Below, piece after piece: positions 6,306 through 14,900 of a stretch of 56,154 bases of DNA. The DNA is from Verrucomicrobiota bacterium (GTDB taxonomy: Bacteria > Verrucomicrobiota > Verrucomicrobiia > Opitutales > Opitutaceae). The stretch's first letter is position 1; every line of letters begins with the position of its first letter. Location of the stretch: assembly GCA_018239845.1 (NCBI GenBank), contig JAFEGO010000022.1:1-56154 (forward strand), given 5' to 3'. The notes under the pieces are model-generated. The model was not told where the DNA came from. It made no database searches and saw only the letters and a program-made list of their open reading frames with translations. Both the position numbers and the translations under genes were made by a program.

Positions 6306-7793
6306 TCAGGGCCCGACCGGGCCGGCGAGGCGGTTGCGCGTCGCGGACGAAATATCCGCCGAGGCCAGCCACGCGCGCGCGGCGGCCGGGGCGCTCATGA
6401 GCCAGCGCTGGTAGGCGGAGGTGATCGCGGCGTCGCGGGCCGCGGGATCGGGCAGCGTCTGCGCCCAGAGCAACGTGGCGGAGGGATCGGTGAGCGCGAG
6501 GAGCTGCGCGGCGGATTCGGCGGCGGCGCGCTGCGAGGCCGGGGGCAGCGTGCGGATAAAGTCCCGGGCGCCCGCGGCATCGTGCGTGACCCAGTGCGAG
6601 ATCGCGCCGAGGAGGGCGGCCTGCTGGCGCGGGCCCTCGGGCAGCGAGCCGGCCCAGCGGGCGGCGGCAGAGGCATTCTGCTGCGCCCAAGCGGTGGCGA
6701 TGCTGACAAAGGCGACGTCGCGCGCGGACTCGGCCGGGAGTTTTTGCGCCCAGGTGAAGGCGGTGCGGGGATTGGTCAATGTCAGGATCGCGGCGAGGTG
6801 CGCGGCGGCGGCATCCTGCGCGGGACCGGGCTCCATGGCGGCGACGTAGTTGCCCGCCGCCTCGCCGTCCGTGGCGCCCCAGGCCGAAAGGAGATTGTTG
6901 AGGGCGAGGCGCTGCACCTCGCCCTCGGGCAGGGTCTTGAGCCACGCGAGGGCGGCCTGCGGATCGCGGGCGCCGAACTCGTGCGCGACATCGATCGCGG
7001 CAAACATCTGCAGTTCACCCGGAGGCAGCAGCGAGACGAGCCCGGCCGCGGCCTTGGGATCGGTCAGCATGAGGTGTTGGATCGCGCGGGAGATGGCCCG
7101 CTCGCGGGCGGGACCGTCGAGGGCCTGCCGGGCGTGCTCGATCGCCTCGCGCGGCGCGGTGTCGGCGAGGATCGCAAGATGGGACTCCAGCGCCGCGGTG
7201 CGGTCGGGCTCGCGGAGCTGCCGCGACCACGCAAACGCCGCCGCGGAGTCGCGCGCGGTCCAGACCTCGGCGATCGCGCGGACCGCCTGCGCGCGGCCCC
7301 CACCCTCCGGCACAGCGGCAAGATGCGTCGCGGCGGCGGCCGGATCGCGGCCGGCCATGCGCTCGAAAAGTCCGGCATAAAAAGCCTGCTCGGCGCGCGT
7401 GGTGACCAGCTCGCCCGCGACTTGGAGCGCACGCGACTCATCCTTGCGGCCCAGCGCATCGAGCACGATCAGGAGGCCCTGCGTGTAACGCGGGCCGCGC
7501 GGCATCCGGCGCACATAGGTCAGCGCCGCCTCCGGGTCCTCGCCCGCCCATTCGCGTAGTTGAATTCCGAATTCAAGCTCGCGGCGCCCGGCGTCCGGCC
7601 GCTTGAGGGCCGCCGCGAGGGCCGCCGTGTAGTCCGGCTTCGCCTGCCCGGCCGCAGGAGCGGGTGTCAGGGCCTCGACCTCGCGCTGCCGACGCTCGTC
7701 CTGGAGCCGCCACATGACGCCGAGCGAGACGACAATGGCCACGGCAACCCAAAGGAGAGCGGCGATCTGGCGCCAATGACTACGGATGGACAT
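6306..7793 (-). CDS. Membrane-anchored helical-repeat protein, function unknown
   Basis: The 495-residue protein has one N-terminal membrane segment (about residues 9-28) after a short basic cytoplasmic end, then a long Ala-rich region. That region is built of repeats of about 33-37 residues following the pattern D-P-x-A-A-x-x-W-x-x-x-L-P-x-x-x-x-R-x-x-A. At least nine can be seen, for example around DPEAALTYV, DPQAALAWL and DPSATLLWA. The pattern predicts paired helices of a TPR/HEAT-like solenoid in the periplasm. Similar proteins are common in Verrucomicrobia and Planctomycetes, but I know no assigned role. Transcribed divergently from the PEP-CTERM gene across a 200-bp A/T-richer gap (7794-7993). 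Confidence 0.6.
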   Translation of the reverse strand: MSIRSHWRQIAALLWVAVAIVVSLGVMWRLQDERRQREVEALTPAPAAGQAKPDYTAALAAALKRPDAGRRELEFGIQLREWAGEDPEAALTYVRRMPRGPRYTQGLLIVLDALGRKDESRALQVAGELVTTRAEQAFYAGLFERMAGRDPAAAATHLAAVPEGGGRAQAVRAIAEVWTARDSAAAFAWSRQLREPDRTAALESHLAILADTAPREAIEHARQALDGPARERAISRAIQHLMLTDPKAAAGLVSLLPPGELQMFAAIDVAHEFGARDPQAALAWLKTLPEGEVQRLALNNLLSAWGATDGEAAGNYVAAMEPGPAQDAAAAHLAAILTLTNPRTAFTWAQKLPAESARDVAFVSIATAWAQQNASAAARWAGSLPEGPRQQAALLGAISHWVTHDAAGARDFIRTLPPASQRAAAESAAQLLALTDPSATLLWAQTLPDPAARDAAITSAYQRWLMSAPAAARAWLASADISSATRNRLAGPVGP

Positions 7794-7993
7794 ATGGGGT
7801 TAAATACCCAGAGAAATAGTTTCCCAAGAACCGGTCAAGACTAGGAAATAAACCCTAGGTTCACCTTATCCCGCAGATCTCCGTCGCATTACGCCGACGG
7901 CCGAGCTTGGAACCGCAGGGATAAAACTCCCTAAAGCCCAAGATACCTGCAATTTGGATTTACCCGCCGCATCCATTTGCAAACATCCCGCCC

Positions 7994-8728
7994 ATGGCAA
8001 ACACCCCGCGCCGTGCCTCTTGGTTTTCCTTAGCCTGTGCCTGCCTGCGCAAAGCCGCGACCCTTGCGATTCTGCCGCTGGCGGTGGCCAGCCAGGCTCA
8101 GGCCACTCCGCCGAAGTTTGTACCATTGGATCCACCGGATAATGCGGGCGACTACGAGGACGATCTGCTGATCGGCGGCGATCTTCACCTGGACAGCTTC
8201 ACCGCGGGCTCGCTGCCCGAGTTCAATGGCATCATCGGCTCGACCGTGAGTGCCAGCTTCACCGCCACCGCCTACGGCTCGGGCGGCGGCACGTTTCACG
8301 TGAATCTGGGCGGCAACGGCATCGATGGCACGATCAGCTCCGGCACTTCCATCCCCGTCAGCTACAGTTTCACCCTGAGCACCGGCAGCTCATTGACGGT
8401 GACGTCATGGACGCTGAGCTTCAATCTCGGCGACGGCGACATTTTCACCACCACGCCCAACAGCGTCAGCGGGAGCGGGCTCGGCACCTTCACGGGCAAT
8501 GTGAACCTGGTCACGGACACCGCCACCACGCTGCAATATTTTCCGCATCTCGACGTCCAAGTCGCTGATGTCAGCGGCGGCGATATGCTTGCGATAAACT
8601 TTGCCAGCCTGTCTTTCAACGACGCCAGCGCCGCCACGCCCGTGCCCGAGCCCGCGGCCTGCGCCGCGCTCCTCGGCGCGGTGGCACTCGGCTTCGTCGC
8701 CTTGCGCCGACATGCCGCCTGCGCGTGA
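7994..8728 (+). CDS. PEP-CTERM sorting-signal protein
   Basis: The 244-residue exported protein has an N-terminal signal sequence (hydrophobic stretch at about 21-35 ending ASQAQA) and a typical PEP-CTERM tail. The tail is VPEP at 217-220, a hydrophobic helix to about 237, then RRH. In known systems exosortase cleaves near the PEP motif and the protein goes to the cell surface or extracellular matrix. The body is rich in Gly, Ser and Thr with beta-strand character and no recognised domain. No exosortase gene is in this window, so the processing enzyme must be encoded elsewhere. Start ATG 7994 places the signal peptide correctly. Confidence 0.85.
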   Translation: MANTPRRASWFSLACACLRKAATLAILPLAVASQAQATPPKFVPLDPPDNAGDYEDDLLIGGDLHLDSFTAGSLPEFNGIIGSTVSASFTATAYGSGGGTFHVNLGGNGIDGTISSGTSIPVSYSFTLSTGSSLTVTSWTLSFNLGDGDIFTTTPNSVSGSGLGTFTGNVNLVTDTATTLQYFPHLDVQVADVSGGDMLAINFASLSFNDASAATPVPEPAACAALLGAVALGFVALRRHAACA

Positions 8729-8801
8729 GGCAGGGATAGCTCACCTCCCTGTTTTTCAACCTTGAGCGGGTGCCGTCGCGGCGGTTCGCTGCGCACACCC
8801 C

Positions 8802-9059
8802 ATGAGCATCGTCCTCAACAAGGAACAGACCGCCGCCCTCGTCGGTTCGCTCCAACGCTACGCCCGCGAGGAACTCGACACCGAGCTGAGCGAGCTGCGG
8901 GCGAAACTCTTTCTCGATTACCTCCTGCAGGAGGTCGGCCCCTTCGCCTACAACTGCGGCGTGAAGGACGCCGAGCAGTATTTCCGCGCCCGCGTCGAGG
9001 ACCTCCCCGCCACCTGCTACGAGGACGGCCTCACGTACTGGACGAAGCGGAGGAAGTGA
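8802..9059 (+). CDS. DUF2164 family protein
   Basis: This 85-residue protein matches DUF2164 in length and in its conserved pattern. It has an amphipathic helix with LQRYxxEELDxELxELxAxLFLDYLLxExGP, then a short YNCGVKDAEQYF segment. The family is widespread in bacteria and of unknown function. It ends 4 bp before the VOC gene, so the two are probably co-transcribed. Confidence 0.8.
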   Translation: MSIVLNKEQTAALVGSLQRYAREELDTELSELRAKLFLDYLLQEVGPFAYNCGVKDAEQYFRARVEDLPATCYEDGLTYWTKRRK

Positions 9060-9063
9060 CGCG

Positions 9064-9543
9064 ATGCCCCTCTACGAAGCGCACCTGCCCGTGAGCGACC
9101 TCGAGCGCTCGATTACGTTTTACCGCGATGTCGTGGGGCTCGTGCCGGCGTTCAGCCAGCCGGAGCGCGGCGTGGCCTTTCTCTGGGTCGAGCGCGCCGA
9201 GGTCGGCATGCTCGGGCTCTGGCTGCCGGGCACGGCGTACGGCTGGGCTGCGGGCGCGCCACACCACCGCAGCCACTTCGCGCTCTCGGTGCCCTTCGAG
9301 TCCTTGACCGCGTCGATCGGCCGCCTGCGCGGTCTCGGCGTCAACCCCACCGGCTTCGACGGCGCGCCCGCCGACGAACCCTCCGTGATCGGCTGGATGC
9401 CCTCGGCGCAGATCTACTTCCCCGACCCCGACAGCCACGTCGTCGAATACATCACGATTTTGCCGCACCAGCCCGTGGATAGCTTCTTCGGCTCGTGGTC
9501 CGACTGGCAGAAAATTTCCCGCCCAAAAAAACCGTCAGCCTGA
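9064..9543 (+). CDS. VOC-superfamily (glyoxalase/bleomycin-resistance fold) protein
   Basis: The 159-residue protein has two beta-alpha-beta-beta-beta modules of the vicinal oxygen chelate fold. An early His (His7 in the first strand), a His near 77 (HHRSHFALSV) and Glu near 133 (DSHVVEYI) fit metal-binding positions. The phrase LERSITFYRDVVGLVPAF is typical of the first module. Substrate is unknown; members include dioxygenases, lyases and antibiotic-binding proteins. It lies directly after DUF2164. Confidence 0.75.
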   Translation: MPLYEAHLPVSDLERSITFYRDVVGLVPAFSQPERGVAFLWVERAEVGMLGLWLPGTAYGWAAGAPHHRSHFALSVPFESLTASIGRLRGLGVNPTGFDGAPADEPSVIGWMPSAQIYFPDPDSHVVEYITILPHQPVDSFFGSWSDWQKISRPKKPSA

Positions 9544-9548
9544 TTTTC

Positions 9549-9620
9549 GCCCACGGAACACACGGACGACACGGAAACAAAGGCCTGAAAATTCCGCGTC
9601 TTCCGTGTGTTCCGTGGGCC
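9549..9620. repeat. Long inverted repeat of the CACGGAA type
   Basis: The left arm runs from 9549 (GCCCACGGAACACACGGA...) and is mirrored by the right arm at about 9592-9620 (ending ...TTCCGTGTGTTCCGTGGGC), with a short A/T-rich centre. Within the arms an ACACGGAAC-like 9-bp period is visible. It is clearly related in design to the element at 11908-11980. It fills the 94-bp gap between the VOC and SGNH genes and could act as a transcription attenuator or mRNA 3' end. Confidence 0.75.
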
Positions 9621-9637
9621 CAAAAATTTCCCACCCT

Positions 9638-10657
9638 ATGCTCTGGAACTCCCCCGCCCTCACCGGCGACACCCTCTTCTTCGTCCAAGCCCCCGGCGCC
9701 GCCCACGCCTCCGCGCGCCTGCTCCTCATCCCCAAGGCCACCCCGCGCCTGATGCGCGCGACGGGCGATGTCGCGTACGAAGCGGACCGCGACTTCACGT
9801 GGCAGCGCGGCACGCGCGAGATCGTGCTCACGCCGGGGAGCCGCATCCCGTTTCGCACGCACGCGGAAATTCTGCCGCCCCCGGGCTCGCCCCACTCCAT
9901 CGGCGAGAGCCGCGACGGCACGTCCCACCTCATCTACGCCGAGGGTCACTTTTTCCATGACCAACAGGTCGTCGCGAGCTACGAGGCCGTGGAGTCGTGG
10001 ACCGGCCCCATCCCGGCGGCCGACCCCACCGGCCTCGCCCGCACGCTCGCACGACTCCGCGCCAAACAACCGCTGAAAATCGTCCTGCTCGGCGACAGCA
10101 TCTCCACCGGCGCCAACGCCTCCGGCCCGATGGGTGCGCCGCCGCACCAGCCCGCCTGGCAGGACCTGCTCGTCACCGCACTCCGCGAACGCTTCGGCGC
10201 GCCGGTCTCGCTGACCAACCTCGCCGTCGGTGGCACCGTCGCGCCATGGGGCATCGAGCAGCTGCCTGCGGCCATCGCCGGCGCACCCGACCTCTTCATC
10301 ATCGCCTTCGGCATGAATGACGCCTCCGGCCGCCGCCCGCCCGCCGAGTACCGCGAGCTCATCCACCAGATGGCCGCCACGATGCAGGCCACACGCCCCG
10401 CCTGCGACGTCATCGCCGTGGCGACGATGACTGGCAACTCCGACTGGAAATACGCCGCCCCCCATTTGTATCCCCTCTATCGCGACGAACTGCTCACCCT
10501 CCGCGCCCCCGGCCTCGCCGTGGCCGACGTCACCTCGCTGTGGGCCTGGGTCGTGGAGCGCAAAAGATTCCTCGACCTCGCCGGCAATGGCGTGAACCAC
10601 CCCAACGACTTCGGACACCGGCTCTACGCCGACGTACTGCTGGCGTTGTTTGGGTAA
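9638..10657 (+). CDS. SGNH/GDSL hydrolase (esterase/acetylesterase-like)
   Basis: The 339-residue protein has an N-terminal beta-rich region (about 1-125) followed by an SGNH catalytic domain. Block I is LLGDSIS with Ser154. Block II is NLAVGG with Gly199. Block III is FGMND with Asn227. Block V contains GVNHPND with His321. This two-part layout resembles carbohydrate esterases that remove acetyl groups from plant polysaccharides, but the substrate is inferred only. No signal peptide is seen. ATG 9638 is chosen because a GTG at 9605 lies inside the inverted repeat. Confidence 0.8.
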   Translation: MLWNSPALTGDTLFFVQAPGAAHASARLLLIPKATPRLMRATGDVAYEADRDFTWQRGTREIVLTPGSRIPFRTHAEILPPPGSPHSIGESRDGTSHLIYAEGHFFHDQQVVASYEAVESWTGPIPAADPTGLARTLARLRAKQPLKIVLLGDSISTGANASGPMGAPPHQPAWQDLLVTALRERFGAPVSLTNLAVGGTVAPWGIEQLPAAIAGAPDLFIIAFGMNDASGRRPPAEYRELIHQMAATMQATRPACDVIAVATMTGNSDWKYAAPHLYPLYRDELLTLRAPGLAVADVTSLWAWVVERKRFLDLAGNGVNHPNDFGHRLYADVLLALFG

Positions 10658-10682
10658 GTCCGGTGCGCAAGGAATCTGCTCC

Positions 10683-10994
10683 ATGAAAGTCCGCGCCGTA
10701 CGCATTCCCGCCGGCATCACCGACTCAGGAAAATTGCTTCATATTTTAGCCGATGGTCTGAAATTCCCCTATTATTTCGGACATAACTGGAATGCCCTGT
10801 ACGACCTGCTTTGTGATTTCTCCTGGAGCGACGAAGACATGCGCATCGTCATTCATCACCACGATCTGCCGGCGTTGCCGTCGTCGGACCAACAGGTCTA
10901 TCTGAAAGTGCTGCGCGATGCAGTCGGCTCGTGGAGCGCAACCAAAGCAGCCCATAGACTCGAAGTGATCTTTCCCGATTACGTTGACTGGTGA
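10683..10994 (+). CDS. Barstar-family protein (ribonuclease inhibitor fold)
   Basis: The 103-residue protein carries the barstar signature FGHNWNALYDLL in its middle and the family's usual length of about 90-110. Barstar inhibits the ribonuclease barnase by burying its active site. No barnase-like gene adjoins it, so this may be an orphan immunity protein against a neighbour's toxin, or it may have another partner. ATG 10683 has a GGAA-type ribosome binding site about 7 bases upstream. Its 3' end overlaps the convergent amidohydrolase gene by 16 bp. Confidence 0.82.
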   Translation: MKVRAVRIPAGITDSGKLLHILADGLKFPYYFGHNWNALYDLLCDFSWSDEDMRIVIHHHDLPALPSSDQQVYLKVLRDAVGSWSATKAAHRLEVIFPDYVDW

Positions 10995-11893
10995 GCCTTC
11001 GCGCCGGGGATAGGCTTCTTTCGCTGCACCGGGCGCGTGAGCGGCGCGTAGGTGTCGGGGCGGCGGTCGTTGAGCATGTCGATCTGCCAGACCCAGTCCT
11101 CCGGACGGGTGAACCAGTGGGCGACGCGCGGGGCGGCGAGGTCGATCGTCGCGAGCGCGATGCCCGGGTGGCGGCCGGCGTCGGCGAGGATCGTCGCGTC
11201 GGGGCCGATAATGCTGCTGCGGCCGATCAGCATGCCGGGACGCCATGCCGTGCCCTGCGGACAGCCGAAGCACACCGGCACGAAGTGCACGCCATTGTGG
11301 ATCGAGGGGGCGCGCAGCAGGATGTCCATGAACTCGCCGCCCCACCCGCCCATCACGTGCGGCCAGAAGATGACCTCGGCGCCGTTGAGCGTCAGGCAGC
11401 GCGCGCTTTCGGGAAACGAGTTGTCGTGACAAATCTGGATACCAATGCGCGCACCCGCCACCTCGAAGACCGGCCACGCGTCGCCCGGCACTGTGCCGTA
11501 GGCTTTTTCGTTTTCGATGCAGTGGACCTTTTTGTAGTCGCCGACGACGCGGCCCTTTTGGTCGAAGACGAGTGCGACGTTCCGCACCTGTCCGTCGAGC
11601 AGCGCGAGGATCGGGGCGATGACCGCCATTTTATGCCGGCGCGCGATGGGTGCGATTCGGCGGACCGTCTCGGCATAGGCGCGGCGCACGAGCGCAGGCG
11701 CGGATTTGCGGGTGAGCGGGCAGCCGAGGACGTTGAAGGTCTCGCCGATGCAGGCGATGTTGGCGCCGCGGCGGCCCGCAGTGTCGAGCCACGCCTCGGC
11801 GAGAGCGAAGTTGGCGCGCTGCCGTGCGGCGTTGGTTTTGCCGGGCGCCACCGAGGGCATCTGCACGGCGGCAATCGTGAGCGGGCGTTTCAT
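10979..11893 (-). CDS. Carbon-nitrogen hydrolase (nitrilase superfamily)
   Basis: The 304-residue protein has the Glu-Lys-Cys triad of the nitrilase superfamily: Glu51 (CIGETFN), Lys122 (GDYKKVHC) and Cys155 (GIQICHDNSFPE). These enzymes hydrolyse amides, carbamoyl groups or nitriles in the cytoplasm. The SFPE after the Cys resembles N-carbamoyl amidohydrolase or omega-amidase branches, but the substrate cannot be fixed. ATG 11893 is chosen; the frame upstream runs into the repeat at 11908-11980. Confidence 0.8.
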   Translation of the reverse strand: MKRPLTIAAVQMPSVAPGKTNAARQRANFALAEAWLDTAGRRGANIACIGETFNVLGCPLTRKSAPALVRRAYAETVRRIAPIARRHKMAVIAPILALLDGQVRNVALVFDQKGRVVGDYKKVHCIENEKAYGTVPGDAWPVFEVAGARIGIQICHDNSFPESARCLTLNGAEVIFWPHVMGGWGGEFMDILLRAPSIHNGVHFVPVCFGCPQGTAWRPGMLIGRSSIIGPDATILADAGRHPGIALATIDLAAPRVAHWFTRPEDWVWQIDMLNDRRPDTYAPLTRPVQRKKPIPGAKAHQST

Positions 11894-11907
11894 GGGAATT
11901 TTTGAAA

Positions 11908-11980
11908 CCACGAAACACACGAAATACACGAAAGGCCGATCCGCTGTTTTCCCTTTTCGTGTATTTCGTGTGTTTCGTGG
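11908..11980. repeat. Perfect long inverted repeat with ACACGAAAT 9-bp period
   Basis: A 26-bp arm (11908-11933, beginning CCACGAAACACACGAAATAC) is mirrored exactly at 11955-11980 around a centre of about 20 bp. Each arm consists of near-tandem ACACGAAAY units. The right arm starts immediately after the stop codon (11981-11983) of the large lyase-like gene on the minus strand. Related in design to 9549-9620. Confidence 0.85.
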
Positions 11981-14900
11981 CTAATTGGTTTGGAGCAGTT
12001 CGAGGGTGTGGTCGTCGCGCAGGACGAGAAGAGCGTGGTCGTTGAAGGAGAGCACGCGGCGGAGCGGGCGGGCCAGCGTGCCGCGCAGCTGCCACGTGGG
12101 ATCGAGGCGCTGCACACCGGTGCGGGTGGCGATGAGCAGGTCGCCCGCCGCAGTCTGGCTGACGCCGATGACCGGCGCGCCGGCGTGGTGCGAGTGGAGC
12201 ACACGGCCGTCGGCGAGGTTGACCACCGTCACGAAGCCGTCGGCCCCGGCGGTGAAGGCGACCGGCTGGCCGTCGAGCCGGCCGAGCGCGCAGGCGTTGA
12301 GGCTCATGCCGCCCTCGAGTTTCCAGAGCCAGTCGGACTTCGCGGTGGAGAGCACGCCGCAGCCGAGCTCGGTGGCGGCGAAGAGCGCGCCTTCCGGGCA
12401 CGACGGCACCTCGACCCACGCGGCGGCGAGCGAGCGGCCGTTGAGGAACGGGATCACGCGGCGCAGTTCGCGGAACATCGGCTGCATGAAGCCGCCGAAA
12501 CTGTGGCGATGGCCGCTCGGGCCGGGGCCGGACACGCCTTTGTAGTAGAGCACGCCGTGGTTCCACCCGCAGCGCACATAGACGTCGCCACGGTCAGCGC
12601 GCGTCTCGGGCGCGACGAGGATATCGTAGGCCCAGGGGCCATCGACAAAGCTGTGCCCGGCGATGGCGCCATCGGCATCGAGGAAGAGGATGATGCCATA
12701 GCCGCCGACCACGAGCGAGCCACGGCCCGCGGCGTCGCGGTGCCAGACGGCCAGGGAGTGCGCGGCGTTGTACCAGCCGAAGAGGCAATCCTTCAACTTC
12801 GCGTAAGCGGCGGCGAGCGCCAGCACGGCGCGCGGCGTGCCGTCGGCATGGTAGAGGCGCACGTCGCCGCCGAGCAGACCGACGCAGAGCACGGGCGGAC
12901 GGTTGGCGTCGAGCGGCTGCGCGGAGAGGTGCGTCGCGGGGGCCGGCAACGTGTGGCGCCAGCGCACTCGGCCGGCGGCATCGAGCACGAGGAGTTCGTT
13001 GAGGACGTTGATTACCGCGATCTCGCTCACCCCGTCACCATCGAGGTCGGCGGCAGTCCAGTGCGTGACCGCGGGCGCGAGCTGGCGGTCGCCGAGCACT
13101 TCGAGCCGGTGCAGCACAAAAGGCCGGCCATCGGACGCCGCGGGGAAGCGCAGATGAAACGCGCGAACCTTTTCGCCAACGGCGCCGGTGTGGGCCTCAA
13201 GGCGGTTCTCGGCGTCGCGGTAGCGTTTGTAGCGGCGGTCGGGGGCGCGGGTGACTGCGCAGGCGCGGCGCGTACCGCTGGCGGTCTCGGCTTCGACCAC
13301 GATGCCCTCGGGCAGCGGGTTGAAGGTGCGCAGCGAGGGGTCGTCGATGCAGTCGCCGAGGATGTTGAGCGCGCTGACCGGCTGGGGGTCAGGAAAGCGC
13401 AGGGTGATGCGATACTCGTCGGCGACCGGCCACTGCCGCCAGATCTCGCGCGAGTAGCCATCGGGCATCACCGGATCGAGCAATTGGTCGGGCGAATGGT
13501 CGATGGGCAGAGGGTCCGCCGTGACGCAGACCTTGCGGATACGCTCGGGCACACGCGCGCCGCCGTCGAAAATCCACGCGCTGATCCAGCCATGATCAGC
13601 GGGGGCGGTCTGCGCGACAGGAGGAGTGAGCGAGGGAATCAATGCGCCCAGCCACACTCCGATGGCATGCGAGAGGGCCGTGCAATCGGGTGCAGGCAAC
13701 GGCAGCACAACGGCCTCGGTGCCGCTCAGCGCCAACTCCTGCACCTGTGCACCGAGGCGGAAGGTCGCCGTGGTTTTTCCCAATCCGGGCGCATCGAGTC
13801 GCACGGTGAGCGTCGCGGCGCTGAGATTGAAGAGCGCGCTGACCGGCGCAGCGCTGCGCAACCGCCAGCCGACCGAGACGAACGCGATCTCGGTAGCCCC
13901 GGCGAAGACCACGGATTGCGGATCAGTCCACGCGCTGACCGCGGAAGCAGAGGCGCCACCGAGCCACTTGAATTTTTGCTCCAGTCCGGCGGCACACCAA
14001 GCCTGCGGGGCACCGTTGCGGAAAATGAGCGCGGAGCGGTCATCGAGGCGCTGGAGATCGAGCGTTTCGGCGGCGTCTTGCGCGCGCACGTGGAAGAGAT
14101 TTTGAAATGATGTCTCGTCACCCGTGCGATGGGTGCCCGCACGGCGCTGGCGCAGCACGTAGGGCGCACAGGCCCCTTGGTCGAATTCCTCGTCAGAGGT
14201 CGCGGGCACGTGGTCTCCGGCAATGAGCGTGAAACGGTGCGTGCCTTGGTCGGCCTGCCAGCGGCGGCCGGTGAGCGCCGCGTGGCCGGGCGTGCGCCAC
14301 GAACAAGTGAGCGAGTGCGGGCCGTCGGCCGCGAAGGCGACGCGGTCGATCACGACGAAGCAGCCCTCGCCGGCCTTCGACCAAAACACATGCCGCGTCC
14401 ACGCCGTGTGATGATAATCAGGCAGGCGAGTGACGGTCAGCGCAACCGGAGCAAAATCTGCCGAGGCGACGTATTCAGCGATGGGCGACAGGGGCGTGTC
14501 GTTGCGACCGTCGCTGATGAAGAGGCCGTTCTTGTCGTGATACGAGTGGCGCGAGGTGTTTTGCACCAGCCACACGTGGCCGGCCTGAAAGAAGCGCACG
14601 ATGGCGTTGGCCGCCTGCATGTGGCCCTGCCAGCGGAAGCCGCCCTGAAAACCCTGGATCATCAGGTAGGCGTCGCGGCGGTCGTAACCGGCGCGCAGCA
14701 CGAGCTTGTCGAAGCCGCGGTCCTGCGGGAGCTCGTTGAGGCCGACGGCCTCGGGGAGCTGCCAGGTCTCCGGCGCATTGACCATGTGACCGGAAAACTC
14801 GATGTGCTCGGGCGGCTGGCCGCTGATCCGGAACTGGTGGTCGGTAATGGGCAGGACCTGCACGCTGCGCTCCGCTGCGGGCGGCACGGGCGCGAGCTCG

